A stretch of DNA of 64,000 bases from Bradyrhizobium barranii subsp. barranii (GCF_017565645.3 NZ_CP086136.1:1750001-1814000), one strand, 5' to 3'. Shown: positions 45,600 through 55,985, counted from the stretch's first letter. Program-made: numbers and translations. The notes: a model not told the origin generated them from the letters alone.

Positions 45600-45826
45600 G
45601 CGAGACGGCCGACCCGCTGGTGCTGGACTTCGTCGAATGGATCGCGCGCGAGCCGCGCGCCTATGCCGAGGTGATCGCGACCTGGAAGACCTCGTGCCCG
45701 CGCCTCACCATCTGGGAAGACGCCGCCGAGCGCGGCTACGTCACCCGCGAAACGATTGCAGGCGTGGGGCTGATCATCGCGGTGACGACGGACGGCGAGA
45801 GGTTGCTGCGCACGAACGGGCGGTGA
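45596..45826 (+). CDS. Small protein coupled to TSUP permease
   Basis: The 76-residue product starts MSETADPLVLDFVEWIAREPRAYAEVIATWKTSCPRLTIWEDAAERGYV and continues with a short strand pair (GVGLIIAVTTDGERLLRTNGR). It looks like a winged-helix-type fold of about 70 residues. The ATG overlaps the permease stop (ATGA at 45596-45599), so the two are translated together. No named family is certain. Confidence 0.75.
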   Translation: MSETADPLVLDFVEWIAREPRAYAEVIATWKTSCPRLTIWEDAAERGYVTRETIAGVGLIIAVTTDGERLLRTNGR

Positions 45827-45847
45827 CACACACCTCCGCCTCCACAT

Positions 45848-45996
45848 CGTCATTGCGAGCGCAAGCGAAGCAATCCAGAATGGGAGACCCTCACCCTGAG
45901 GAGCGCGCATCTTGCGCGCGTCTCGAAGGGCGAGGCCGAGATCGGGCCTTCATCCTTCGAGACGCGCGTTCCGTGCTCCTCAAGATGAGGGTCTGG
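45848..45996. repeat. Composite of two dispersed repeats
   Basis: 45848-45880 is a half-copy of the CGTCATTGCGAGCG...CAATCCAG element (full form at 58936-59029). 45886-45996 begins GACCCTCACCCTGAGGAGC and ends GCTCCTCAAGATGAGGGTCT, an inverted-repeat element with an inner CTCGAAGG / CCTTCGAG pair. Together they fill the gap before the GST gene. Confidence 0.75.
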
Positions 45997-46011
45997 CAGG
46001 GAAGGCCTTTC

Positions 46012-46707
46012 ATGTCGCTCAAGCTCTTCGAACTCGTCGGTACCGATGCCGCGCGCCCGTTCAGCCCCTATTGCTGGCGCACGCGGATGGCGCTGGCGCA
46101 CAAAGGCCTGTCGGCGGAATCGCTGCCCTGGCGCTTCACCGAGAAGAGCGCGATTTCGCCGCACGGCTCGGAGAGGGTCCCGGTGCTGCTGCATCATGAC
46201 AAGCCCGTGATCGATTCCTGGGCGATCGCGAATTATCTCGAAGACAATTTTCCAGACCAGCCGTCGCTGTTCGGCGGCGAGGGCGGCCGCGCCATGGCGC
46301 GCATGCTCAATGCTTGGGGCGACATCGCCATCGTCGGCGGCCTCTCTCTGCTGATCGTCGCCGACATCCCGAAAAACCTCGGCGAGGTCGACGCCGCCTA
46401 TTTCCGCCAGTCGCGCGAGGCGCGGTTCGGCAAGCCCCTGGAAGAGGTCCAGGCGAGCCGCGAGACCGGCGTCGTCGCGTTCCGCAAGTCGCTCGAAGTG
46501 ATGCGGCAGACGTTCAAGACGCAGGCCTATCTCGGCGGCAGCGCGCCGAACTATGCCGACTATATCGTGTTCGGCGGTTTTCAATGGGCGCGTGTGGTGA
46601 GCCCGTTCAGCCTGCTGGAAGCGGATGATCCCGTCTATGCGTGGCGCGAAAAACTGCTCGACGCGTTCGACGGCCTGGCGCGGAAGTCCCCGGGGCACGC
46701 GGTGTAG
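46012..46707 (+). CDS. Glutathione S-transferase, beta-etherase-like
   Basis: The 231-residue protein has a thioredoxin-fold N-terminus (LKLFELVGTDAARPFSPYCWRTRMALAHKG) with SPYCW in the active-site position of LigE/F-like GSTs, ERVPVLLHHDKPVIDSWAIANYLED for GSH binding, and an all-helical C-terminal half ending in YADYIVFGGFQWAR. Beta-etherase activity on lignin-derived compounds is one option, but homologues with other roles are common. Upstream site is weak. Confidence 0.88.
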   Translation: MSLKLFELVGTDAARPFSPYCWRTRMALAHKGLSAESLPWRFTEKSAISPHGSERVPVLLHHDKPVIDSWAIANYLEDNFPDQPSLFGGEGGRAMARMLNAWGDIAIVGGLSLLIVADIPKNLGEVDAAYFRQSREARFGKPLEEVQASRETGVVAFRKSLEVMRQTFKTQAYLGGSAPNYADYIVFGGFQWARVVSPFSLLEADDPVYAWREKLLDAFDGLARKSPGHAV

Positions 46708-46711
46708 CTTC

Positions 46712-46795
46712 GTAGCCCGGATGGAGCGCAGCGAAATCCGGGATTGGTGCCCGCGGAAGGATTCCCGGATTACGCTTGCGCTCCATCCGGGCTAC
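46712..46795. repeat. Palindromic element, GTAGCCCGGATGGAGCG
   Basis: GTAGCCCGGATGGAGCGCAG and TGCGCTCCATCCGGGCTAC are inverted termini of an 84-bp element with inner AATCCGGGATT / GATTCCCGGATT pairing. Its right-hand part (46770-46795) also encodes the C-terminus of the CWC protein on the minus strand. Confidence 0.85.
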
Positions 46796-46997
46796 GCGCT
46801 TCTGCCGCCGCCTTCCTCAGACATTCCCGGCACAAACAATCCTCGCCTTTGACTGGCATCGGCAGCCGCGCCGTTTCCTCCGCGCACCAGCAGCTTCCCG
46901 AGAGATCGCAGCCGAACTCGGTGCCGCAACGGGAGCAGGCGAGGCGGCGCGGCTCCGGCAAGGGAAAATCGGAGGGAAATTCTTTCGGATTTGTCAT
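46770..46997 (-). CDS. Cysteine-rich CWC-type protein
   Basis: The 75-residue protein has CSRCGTEFGCDLSGSCWC near 21-38 and CLCRECL near 54-60, the 'CWC' pattern of a small family of putative metal-binding proteins. ATG 46997 begins MTNPKEFPSDFPLPEP. The last residues ARSPDGAQA are coded by the inverted-repeat element 46712-46795, which supplies the stop codon. Function unknown, zinc binding expected. Confidence 0.82.
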   Translation of the reverse strand: MTNPKEFPSDFPLPEPRRLACSRCGTEFGCDLSGSCWCAEETARLPMPVKGEDCLCRECLRKAAAEARSPDGAQA

Positions 46998-47111
46998 GAT
47001 TTGCCCAAAGGCTTCGCCGTCATTTTCATGCCGGGTTCATCTCCCGCTACGGTATATTAGGCGCTGCGCTCAGACTCGGAAAGCGGTTGGCAACGCGCGA
47101 AGGACACATCG

Positions 47112-48668
47112 ATGGCCCGCGATTCGCAAGCTGCCCTCGTCGCGCTCAACCGCTTCGGTTTCGGAGGGCGCGGCGGGGCGTCCGGCGATCTCATCAACGC
47201 GGCGTCCGATCCGCGCGGCTTCGTGATGGCGGAACTCGCGCGCCCCAACGGCGTGCTGCTGGAGGCGCCGGGGCTGCAATCGACGCCGCAGCTGGGCCAG
47301 GCCGTGTTCGCCTATCAGGATCAGGTCAAGCAGGCGCGCGAGGCCGCGAAGGCCGCTGCGCCCGCTGAAGGGGCGCAGCAGGCACCGGCCGACCAGAAGC
47401 CGGGGCTGCGCCGCAATCTCTCGCTGAACGCGGCCGCGACCGAGATCGCCGGCCAGATGGCCGAGGCCAAGCCCGCCGACAATGCGGCGAAGCCGGATAC
47501 GATGCAGCCCAACGCTGCCGCGCCCCCTGCTGCCAAGCCCGCGCCGCAGCCGCTCAACGTGATCCAGAAAACCTTTCGCGCCGAGGCGCTGGCGCGGTTG
47601 CAACGCGCGACGCTGGTCGAGTGTGGCTTCACCGAGCGGCTGGTGGTGTTCTGGTCCAACCATTTCTGCATCTCCGCGAGCAAGGGCGAGCTGGCGCGGA
47701 TCTGGGCCGGCGCGTTCGAGCGCGAGGCGATCCGGCCGCATGTGCTCGGGCGCTTCGCCGACATGCTCAAGGCCGTCGAGCAGCATCCGGCGATGCTGTT
47801 CTTCCTCGACAACCAGCAATCGCTCGGGCCGGACTCGCGCGCCGGGCAAAACCGCAAGCGCGGGCTGAACGAGAATCTCGCGCGCGAGATCATGGAGCTT
47901 CATACGCTCGGCGTCGGCGGCGGCTACACGCAGGACGACGTCACCTCGCTCGCGCGCATCATCACCGGCTGGACCTTTGCCGGACGGCAGGGGCAGCTGG
48001 GAACGCCCGGCTCCTTCGTGTTCAACGTCAATGCGCACCAGCCCGGGCCGCAAATGCTGCTCGGCAAGACCTACGAGCCGACCGGCCTTGCGCAGGGCGA
48101 GGCCGCGCTCGCCGACATCGCGCGCCACCCTTCGACCGCCAATTTCATCGCCACCAAATTCGTCCGTCATTTCGTTGCCGACGATCCGCCGCCGGCGCTC
48201 GTGGCGCGATTGCGCGACATCTTCGTCAAGACCGACGGTGATCTCAAGGCGCTTGCCGCGGCGCTCGTCGATTCCGACGAAGCGTGGAAGGCGCCGTTGA
48301 CCAAGATGCGCTCGCCCTACGACTTCGTGGTCGCGAGCGGCCGGCTGCTCGCGCGCGTGCCGGAAGATCCCGGCGGTTATCTCAACAATCTCAATCTGCT
48401 CGGTCAGCCGCTGTGGTCGCCCGCCGGGCCGAACGGTTTTCCGGATACCAGCGCGGCCTGGGCCGCACCCGAAGGCATCAAGCTCCGGCTCGACATCGCG
48501 GCACAGATGGGCGCGCGGCTCGGTAACAACATCGATCCGCTCGACCTGCTGGAGTTCGCGGCTGCGGATGCGGCCTCGATCGAGACGCGCAAAACCATCG
48601 AGCGTGCGGAATCGCGCCAGCAGGCGCTGGCACTGCTGCTGATGTCGCCGGAAATGCAGAGGAGATGA
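47112..48668 (+). CDS. DUF1800-domain protein
   Basis: The 518-residue protein matches DUF1800: N-terminal ALNRFGFGGRGG, a central GLNENLAREIMELHTLGVGGGYTQDDV with the conserved ElHTlGv motif, and RHPSTANFIATKFVRHFVADDPP. Ala/Pro/Lys-rich linker near 80-150. DUF1800 and DUF1501 genes are usually adjacent in bacteria and are thought to act together outside the cytoplasm. Start ATG 47112 has no evident signal peptide. It overlaps the next gene by four bases. Confidence 0.9.
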   Translation: MARDSQAALVALNRFGFGGRGGASGDLINAASDPRGFVMAELARPNGVLLEAPGLQSTPQLGQAVFAYQDQVKQAREAAKAAAPAEGAQQAPADQKPGLRRNLSLNAAATEIAGQMAEAKPADNAAKPDTMQPNAAAPPAAKPAPQPLNVIQKTFRAEALARLQRATLVECGFTERLVVFWSNHFCISASKGELARIWAGAFEREAIRPHVLGRFADMLKAVEQHPAMLFFLDNQQSLGPDSRAGQNRKRGLNENLAREIMELHTLGVGGGYTQDDVTSLARIITGWTFAGRQGQLGTPGSFVFNVNAHQPGPQMLLGKTYEPTGLAQGEAALADIARHPSTANFIATKFVRHFVADDPPPALVARLRDIFVKTDGDLKALAAALVDSDEAWKAPLTKMRSPYDFVVASGRLLARVPEDPGGYLNNLNLLGQPLWSPAGPNGFPDTSAAWAAPEGIKLRLDIAAQMGARLGNNIDPLDLLEFAAADAASIETRKTIERAESRQQALALLLMSPEMQRR

Positions 48669-49888
48669 TGATGATCGACTGCGTCGAGAACCGGCTCCTC
48701 ACCTCGCGCCGCGGCCTCCTGCTCGGCGGCGCCTCCTTCGCGGCCTGGGCCTATTTGCCGAAATTCGCCCGCGCGGCCGGCGGGCGCGATCCGTGCTTGA
48801 TCGTGGTAATCCTGCGCGGCGCGCTCGACGGGCTCTCGACCGTCGCGCCGCTCGGTGACCCCGACTATGCCGGCCTGCACGGCTCGATCGCGCTTGCCGC
48901 CGACGGCGCGCATCCCGCGATCATGCTCGATACTTTCTTCGCGCTGCATCCGGCGATGCCGGAATTCGCGCGCATGTATCGCGACATGCATGCCGCGGTG
49001 ATCCATGCCGTTGCGACGCCCTATCGCGACCGCTCGCATTTCGATGGCCAGGACGTGCTCGAAAGCGGCTATGCCGGCCCCGGCCGCGTGCAATCCGGCT
49101 GGCTCAATCGCGCGCTCGAAGCGCTGCCGCGCGGCGAGCGTGTGTCGAGCGGGCTCGCGGTCGGTCCGACCACGCCGCTGGTATTACGCGGCAATGCGCC
49201 AACCGTCGGCTGGGCGCCGGTGGCGCTGCCGCAGGCCGACGACGACACCGCGATGCGGCTGGTCGATCTCTATCGCCACCGCGATCCCGCGCTGGCCTCC
49301 GCGCTGTCGCAGGGCCTCCAGTTGGAGAAGGCCGCGAGCGGCGACGACATGAAGCCGAAGCCCGGCAATCAGGTCGCGCAGATGCGGCAGGTCGCGCGCG
49401 GCGCCGCAAAACTGATGGCGGCCGACGACGGTCCGCGCATCGCCGCGCTCGCTTTCGACGGCTGGGATACGCATGCCAATGAAGGCGGTCCGGTCGGGCG
49501 TCTGGCCTTCCTGCTCGGCGGCCTCGATGGCGCGCTTGCCGAGTTCGAAAGCGGCCTAGGCGAGCGCTGGCGCGACACCGCAATCGTCGTCGCCACCGAG
49601 TTCGGCCGCACCGCGCGCATCAACGGCACCGACGGCACCGATCACGGCACGGGAACGATCGCACTGCTCGCCGGCGGCGCGGTGAAGGGCGGCCGCATCA
49701 TCTCCGACTGGCCCGGCCTCAAGCTCGCGAATCTCTACGAAGGCCGCGACCTCAAGCCGACCACGGATTTGCGCTCCGTGATCAAGGGCGTGCTGCAGGG
49801 ACAGTTCGGCCTGTCCGATCGCGTGCTGGCGGAGACGGTGTTCCCGGACAGCGCCGCCGCGCGGCCGATGAAGGGATTGGTGGCGTAA
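48665..49888 (+). CDS. DUF1501-domain protein, Tat signal
   Basis: The 407-residue protein starts with a twin-arginine signal (LTSRRGLLLGGASFAAWAYLP) and then the sulfatase/alkaline-phosphatase-like DUF1501 fold: VVILRGALDGLSTVAPLGDPDY, FALHPAMPEF, AFDGWDTHANEG, VVATEFGRTARINGTDGTDHGTGTIALLAGG. Tandem ATGs at 48665, 48668 and 48671 compete; the last has the best spacing from AGAGGAG. Export by Tat suggests a folded, perhaps metal-loaded, periplasmic enzyme, partner of the DUF1800 protein. Confidence 0.9.
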   Translation: MMMIDCVENRLLTSRRGLLLGGASFAAWAYLPKFARAAGGRDPCLIVVILRGALDGLSTVAPLGDPDYAGLHGSIALAADGAHPAIMLDTFFALHPAMPEFARMYRDMHAAVIHAVATPYRDRSHFDGQDVLESGYAGPGRVQSGWLNRALEALPRGERVSSGLAVGPTTPLVLRGNAPTVGWAPVALPQADDDTAMRLVDLYRHRDPALASALSQGLQLEKAASGDDMKPKPGNQVAQMRQVARGAAKLMAADDGPRIAALAFDGWDTHANEGGPVGRLAFLLGGLDGALAEFESGLGERWRDTAIVVATEFGRTARINGTDGTDHGTGTIALLAGGAVKGGRIISDWPGLKLANLYEGRDLKPTTDLRSVIKGVLQGQFGLSDRVLAETVFPDSAAARPMKGLVA

Positions 49889-49898
49889 TAACAGCCAC

Positions 49899-49942
49899 CG
49901 TCATTCCGGGCCCGCGCCTTGCGGTGCGTCCCGGAATGACGA
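49899..49942. terminator. Palindrome CGTCATTCCGGG...CCCGGAATGACG
   Basis: The 12-bp arms CGTCATTCCGGG and CCCGGAATGACG are exact inverted copies with a 20-base centre (CCCGCGCCTTGCGGTGCGTC). It follows the DUF1501 stop by 11 bp and precedes the ABM-like gene, so termination of the DUF1800-1501 transcript is likely. It belongs to the CATTCCGG family. Confidence 0.6.
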
Positions 49943-49974
49943 CATGATGAGCCGAGCATCAGGAGATCACCCGC

Positions 49975-50298
49975 ATGTACATCGCCATGAACCGCTTCCG
50001 CGTCACCAAGGGCTCTGAAACCGCTTTCGAACAGGTCTGGCTCTCGCGCGACACGTTTCTCGACGGGGTGCCGGGCTTCGTCGAATTCCATCTGCTGCGC
50101 GGTCCCGAGCTCGAGGACCACACGCTCTATGCCTCGCACACGATCTGGGCGAACCACGCCGCGTTCGAGGCGTGGACCAAGTCGGAGGCGTTTCGCGCGG
50201 CGCATCAGCGCGCTGGCGATAACAAGCCGCTCTATCTCGGCCATCCCCAGTTCGAAGGCTTTGAGGTGATGCAGACGGTGGGACGCGGCGCGAAGTAA
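49975..50298 (+). CDS. ABM-fold monooxygenase-like protein
   Basis: The 107-residue dimeric alpha-beta barrel protein starts MYIAMNRFRVTKGSETAFEQVWLSRDTFLDGVPGFVEFHLLRG and ends with FEGFEVMQT. It resembles the heme-degrading HmoB/IsdG branch of antibiotic-biosynthesis monooxygenases (conserved Asn, and Trp in THTIWANHAAFEAWTKSEAFRAAH). Whether it degrades heme or a small aromatic cannot be decided here. AGGAGA lies upstream of the ATG. Confidence 0.88.
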   Translation: MYIAMNRFRVTKGSETAFEQVWLSRDTFLDGVPGFVEFHLLRGPELEDHTLYASHTIWANHAAFEAWTKSEAFRAAHQRAGDNKPLYLGHPQFEGFEVMQTVGRGAK

Positions 50299-50316
50299 CG
50301 CGCCGCGCTTTAAACG

Positions 50317-51258
50317 TCAGCCCTGGGTGATCTTGTCGATCTCCGCCATCTCATAGGCGCTGAGCTTCCACGCGATCGCCTTGACGTTCTGCTCGATCTG
50401 CTCGACGCGGGTGGCGCCCGCGATGACGCTCGAGACCTGCGGGCGGCCGGCGAGCCAGGAGAAGGCGAGCTCGAGCATCGAGTGTCCGCGCGCTTGCGCA
50501 AAGGCCTGCAGCTTCTCGACGATCGCCTCGTTGCGCGGGGTGACGTAGCGGTCGCGCAGCCGCGGAGTTTGGCCAAAGCGGGTGTCGCCGGGTGCGGACT
50601 CACCCTTTTTGTATTTGCCGGTCAGAAGTCCACTCGCGAGCGGGAAGAACGGCAACAGGCCGAGCTTGTATTCCGTTGCTGCCGGCAGCAGGTCCTTCTC
50701 GATGTCGCGCACGACCAGGGAATATTCGTCCTGGCAGGAGACGAAGCGGCTGACATTCATCGCGCGTGCGACATACTCCGCTTCCGCAATCCGCCACGCC
50801 GGAAAGTTGGAATTGCCGATGTAGCGGACCTTGCCCTGGCGGACGAGATCGTCGAGCGCGCGAAGACTCTCCTCGATCGGTGTCAGCGGGTCGTAATCGT
50901 GCTGCTGGTAGAGGTCGATGTAATCGGTCTTCAGCCGCTTCAGGCTCGCGTCCACGGCCTCCATGATGTAGCGGCGCGAGGCGCCCTGCTTGGTTCCGTC
51001 CTCCGCCATCGGCTTGGAGTATTTCGTCGCCAGCACGATGTCCTTGCGGCGATCGCCCAGCACGGCGCCGAGCACGTTTTCCGAGCCGCCCATGGCCGAA
51101 TAGATGTCGGCAGTGTCGAACAGCGTGATGCCGAGATCGAGCGCGCGGTGGATCACCTTGCGCGAGGCCTCGAGGTCGATGCGCTGGCCAAAATTGTTGC
51201 AGCCGAGCCCGACCGCGGACACGCGCAGGCCGGAGGCGCCGAGATTACGAATTTCCAT
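50317..51258 (-). CDS. Aldo/keto reductase
   Basis: The 313-residue TIM-barrel NADPH oxidoreductase has Asp/Tyr/Lys/His-type AKR tetrad context: ITLFDTADIYSAMGGSENVLG, VLATKYSKP, DYIDLYQQHDYDPLTPIEES and the C-terminal VSSVIAGATRVEQIEQN cofactor loop. It resembles the YhdN/Tas subfamily. ATG 51258 (MEIRNLGASGLRVS) is preferred, with AGGA upstream. Cytosolic, substrate not assigned. Confidence 0.9.
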   Translation of the reverse strand: MEIRNLGASGLRVSAVGLGCNNFGQRIDLEASRKVIHRALDLGITLFDTADIYSAMGGSENVLGAVLGDRRKDIVLATKYSKPMAEDGTKQGASRRYIMEAVDASLKRLKTDYIDLYQQHDYDPLTPIEESLRALDDLVRQGKVRYIGNSNFPAWRIAEAEYVARAMNVSRFVSCQDEYSLVVRDIEKDLLPAATEYKLGLLPFFPLASGLLTGKYKKGESAPGDTRFGQTPRLRDRYVTPRNEAIVEKLQAFAQARGHSMLELAFSWLAGRPQVSSVIAGATRVEQIEQNVKAIAWKLSAYEMAEIDKITQG

Positions 51259-51520
51259 GGGAGGTCCTGTCAGGAGAAAGCGGGCCATTGTGGCCGCGCT
51301 GCCCGCTAGCGGCAAGGCGTCGCCTTGCGTTGCTGCCATGCTGCCGGGAACTGAAGCCAAAAAAATGCGGCCCCTGTCAGACGCGGCGACTGACGGGGAC
51401 CGCTTTGGGGCGCTTGATCGGTGACGGGGGGCCTGATCAGACGCAGGTGCAACGTAGTCCCGCTATGTTACGCGCGGGTGACAGGCAGAGTTATCCACAG
51501 GGACTCCGCGGCTGCCGCGA

Positions 51521-51973
51521 TCAGAAGATCTTGCGATAGACGATGAAGCCGGAGCGCTCGGCGACCTTGTCGTACAGGCTCTGCGCCGTGACGTTGGTCT
51601 CGTGCGTCTGCCAGTAGACCCGCGGGGACCCCGCGAGCTTTGCGCGCTCGTAGACGCCGTATATCAGCGCCGAGGCGACGCCCTTGCCGCGCGAGGCCTC
51701 CAGCGTGAACAGGTCCTGCAGATAGCAGGACGGTTCGATCGCCGTGGTGCTGCGGTGAAACAGATAGTTCGTCATGCCGAGCAGCTTGCCGTCGCTCTCG
51801 GCGACCAGCCCATGCACCGGTTCATAGCCATCGAAGAAGCGCTGCCACGTCATCCGCGTGTCGGGGGCCAGCGCGGTCGGGCCGGAGCGGCCGTAGAAAG
51901 CGTTATAGCCATCCCACAACGGCAGCCATTGATCGTAGTCCTGTTTCGTGACGGAGCGAATGGTGAGCGACAT
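51521..51973 (-). CDS. GNAT N-acetyltransferase
   Basis: The 150-residue protein has the acetyl-CoA motif A, YLQDLFTLEASRGKGVASALIYGVYERAKLAG near 79-110, with the Q/RxxGxG/A signature RGKGVA, and a C-terminal YWQTHETNVTAQSLYDKVAERSGFIVY. N-terminal MSLTIRSVTKQDYDQWLPLWDGY is the usual start. Substrate unknown. The 262-base gap to the AKR gene holds no gene. Confidence 0.9.
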   Translation of the reverse strand: MSLTIRSVTKQDYDQWLPLWDGYNAFYGRSGPTALAPDTRMTWQRFFDGYEPVHGLVAESDGKLLGMTNYLFHRSTTAIEPSCYLQDLFTLEASRGKGVASALIYGVYERAKLAGSPRVYWQTHETNVTAQSLYDKVAERSGFIVYRKIF

Positions 51974-52060
51974 GTGGGTTTCCGCGATCTCGGAGGACGC
52001 AAGGCGATGAAGCGTCCTTCATACGTGATGATCGCACTGCCGATCAATCGCGCCGTCGCA

Positions 52061-52873
52061 TCACTCCGCGACGCGCAAGTACCGCATCAGCCTGCGGCCC
52101 GCGGGGTCGCGTAGCGAGCGGTAGTACTCGGCGCGCGCGGGCGGGTCGGTGTGGCGTACGAGGTCGGTCACGGGCGTGTAGCTCAGCATGCGCCCGCCAT
52201 CGGGCAGGACGGCGCCGACGAAGCGCAGCACCTCGCCATTACGCAAGGCGATGTTGATCGGCGTGGCATCGCCGATCCGCACCATTTGCATCCGCTGCGC
52301 GATGAAGGGGCCGAGCTCGTCCTCGGGCAGCTCGAACGCGCCGGTGTCGCGGCCGTGATACATCAGCGCAATGAAGGGCGGCTTGCCGTCGGCCACTTCG
52401 TCCGGCAGCGCAAAATAGTCGCGAAATGCGCGGTTGATGAATTCGGCACGCGTTTCGGCGTCGAGCAGCACGATGCCGATATCGACCTGGTCGAGCGCGG
52501 CCGACAGCCGCGCGGCGGTGGCGTGGCTCTGGCGCTCGGCGGCGAATGTGCCGAGCAGTCGCTCGCGCATCAGGCCGGTGATTGCGGCCGTGCCGGCAGT
52601 CGTCACGGCGAGGAGGCCGAGTCGGACCAGATCCGCCGCCGCATAGCCCGGCAGGGCCCGATGGGCCAGAAAGAACAACGCCGCGCCGATCACCGCGACG
52701 GCAGCGCTGGTCATGGCGGAAGCGAGGCCCGACAGTGAGCCGGCGAGCGCCACGATGCAGACGAACAGGGGCGCAGGCGAGGGAACATGGATATAGCGAT
52801 CGAGCAGGATCGCCAGCAGCGCAATTGCCGCTGTGAGCGCCGGACCGGAGATCGCACGCCATCCGAACCGCAT
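52061..52873 (-). CDS. Membrane protein with PAS domain
   Basis: The 270-residue protein has about four membrane helices in the first 105 residues (ALTAAIALLAILLDRYIHV; PLFVCIVALAGSLSGLASAMTSAAVAVIGAALFFLA; LVRLGLLAVTTAGTAAITGLM) resembling a DUF4118-type sensor region, then a PAS domain (ALDQVDIGIVLLDAETRAEFINRAFRDYFALPDEVADG...FIALMYHGR) of PAS_7 type. There is no kinase or cyclase after it, so it is a truncated or stand-alone sensor. ATG 52873 is chosen over a longer low-quality frame to 53203. Confidence 0.82.
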   Translation of the reverse strand: MRFGWRAISGPALTAAIALLAILLDRYIHVPSPAPLFVCIVALAGSLSGLASAMTSAAVAVIGAALFFLAHRALPGYAAADLVRLGLLAVTTAGTAAITGLMRERLLGTFAAERQSHATAARLSAALDQVDIGIVLLDAETRAEFINRAFRDYFALPDEVADGKPPFIALMYHGRDTGAFELPEDELGPFIAQRMQMVRIGDATPINIALRNGEVLRFVGAVLPDGGRMLSYTPVTDLVRHTDPPARAEYYRSLRDPAGRRLMRYLRVAE

Positions 52874-53001
52874 GGGCCAGTCTCGCTCCTCCCGAACGAG
52901 GTAAGGCCGCAACACTGGCTGATCGTTGCGCCCATGCGATGCGATTTCATGCGGTGCGCTTAAGGAGCACTTGCCGGCAAGGGCAAAGCTTTCGGATGAT
53001 T

Positions 53002-53160
53002 TTAGGCCAAATGCGCGTGCCTGAGGCGCTGCTGCTGCGCCGGCGCATTCAGCGTCGACGTCCCCGAGTTCTTGCGCACGCCGGTGAAAATCAACAGCGA
53101 TGCCGCGACCAGGATGGCCGCAGTCAGGGTGATTGCAACGACTACCACGGGCGATTTCAT
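53002..53160 (-). CDS. Small membrane protein, 52 aa
   Basis: The minus-strand frame from ATG 53160 to TAA 53002 reads MKSPVVVVAITLTAAILVAA... with a long hydrophobic helix, then RKNSGTSTLNAPAQQQRLRH and ends HLA. AGGA is five bases upstream of the ATG. It lies upstream of the PAS gene on the same strand, 128 bases away. No family is recognised; its support is the site, composition and consistent hydrophobicity. Confidence 0.6.
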   Translation of the reverse strand: MKSPVVVVAITLTAAILVAASLLIFTGVRKNSGTSTLNAPAQQQRLRHAHLA

Positions 53161-53233
53161 CGGTGTCCTGTCGCGATGCCGGTCGGCGCGGGCCGCGCGG
53201 CACCTTGAAGGCGGGTCCGGGATGAAACGGGGA

Positions 53234-53425
53234 TCAGACCGGCAGGCCCATCGCCATGGTCGCCTTGGTCGACAGCACCGTCAGGGTGACGATCAGGCAC
53301 AGCGAGAGCGCGGCAACGGCGAGCGAGGCCACGACCGCGTTGGTCAGCCGGGAAGACGAAACGGTAACGGTTGGCCCCGAAAGCCTGCCGTGCCGGACGC
53401 CCGAATCATGGTCTAAATCCTTCAA
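53234..53425 (-). CDS. Small membrane protein, about 63 aa, start uncertain
   Basis: A frame encoding SGPTVTVSSSRLTNAVVASLAVAALSLCLIVTLTVLSTKATMAMGLPV on the minus strand has one strong hydrophobic helix. There is no ATG near its beginning (TTG 53425 or later GTG options), and no good site upstream, so the N-terminus is uncertain. It lies just upstream of the 52-residue membrane protein. Confidence is limited to the existence of a membrane-type frame. Confidence 0.4.
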   Translation of the reverse strand: MKDLDHDSGVRHGRLSGPTVTVSSSRLTNAVVASLAVAALSLCLIVTLTVLSTKATMAMGLPV

Positions 53426-53549
53426 CGTGCGAGCGAATCACCCGCGACTCGAACAATTTCCCCGTTTCAACCGGCAATATTGGGACGGCCATAGCGTCGA
53501 AATGGCGAGAATGCGGCATAGGCTGTCCTTATGCCCGCTATTCCCGGAG

Positions 53550-54200
53550 TCAGGCGCCCGCCGCGATGCTGGCGGGGTCGTCGACGTCGGCGGGCCGCCA
53601 GTCCATCGCCACGAAGCCGGGTGCAGCTTCCACGCGCTTCAGCCAGTCCCGGATCGCCGGGAAGGTCGAGAGGTCGTAGTCGCAGCGCTCGGCGAGGTGG
53701 GTGTAGCCGTAGAGCGCGATGTCGGCGACCGTGAGCTGGCGGGCGGCGAAATAGGCGTTGGTCTTGAGGTGGTTCTCCATCACCTGGAGCGCGCCATAGC
53801 CGCGCTCCATCCAGTCTTCCAGGGAGTGGGTCTGGAGATCGCGGCCGCCCTTGACCAGCGACAGCCAGAAATAGGCGGCGCCGATGTTCGGCTCGAGCGC
53901 GTGCTGCTCGAAGAACATCCATTGCAGCGCCTCGGCGCGGTCAATGCGGTTCTCGGGCGCAAGCGGCGTGCCGACCGCGACGTACCAGAGGATGGCGTTG
54001 GACTCGGCGAGATAGCGGTCGTCGCCGACCTCGAGCAGCGGCACCTGTCCCGACGGGTTCTTGGTCAGAAAGTCCGGCGTGCGACTCTCGCCGCGCAGAA
54101 TGTCCACCTCGACTGCTTCGTAAGGCACGCTCAACAGGGCCAGCGCAAGGCGGACCTTGTAGCTGTTGCCGGAGCGTTGCATCGAATAGAGCTTGTACAT
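53550..54200 (-). CDS. Glutathione S-transferase family protein
   Basis: The 216-residue GST has a thioredoxin N-domain with SGNSYKVRLALALL near 10-23 (serine in the active-site position), NPSGQVPLLEVGDDRYLAESNAILWYVA for glutathione binding, and a helical C-domain with LTVADIALYGYTHLAE. The start ATG 54200 begins MYKLYSMQRSGNSYK. Substrate unknown. Confidence 0.9.
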   Translation of the reverse strand: MYKLYSMQRSGNSYKVRLALALLSVPYEAVEVDILRGESRTPDFLTKNPSGQVPLLEVGDDRYLAESNAILWYVAVGTPLAPENRIDRAEALQWMFFEQHALEPNIGAAYFWLSLVKGGRDLQTHSLEDWMERGYGALQVMENHLKTNAYFAARQLTVADIALYGYTHLAERCDYDLSTFPAIRDWLKRVEAAPGFVAMDWRPADVDDPASIAAGA

Positions 54201-55964
<1,764 letters not shown>

Positions 55965-55985
55965 GCCTGTCGCAAATACCTTTCG

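Noticed and set aside
51491..51499. Perfect DnaA box TTATCCACA in a gap
   Set aside because: Only a single box, with no cluster, AT-rich unwinding element, dnaA or repC nearby; chance or a lone DnaA site, not an origin.
52874..53203. N-terminal extension of the PAS protein
   Set aside because: The added residues are low-complexity Arg/His/Ala rich and overlap the better-supported 52-residue minus-strand gene at 53002-53160.
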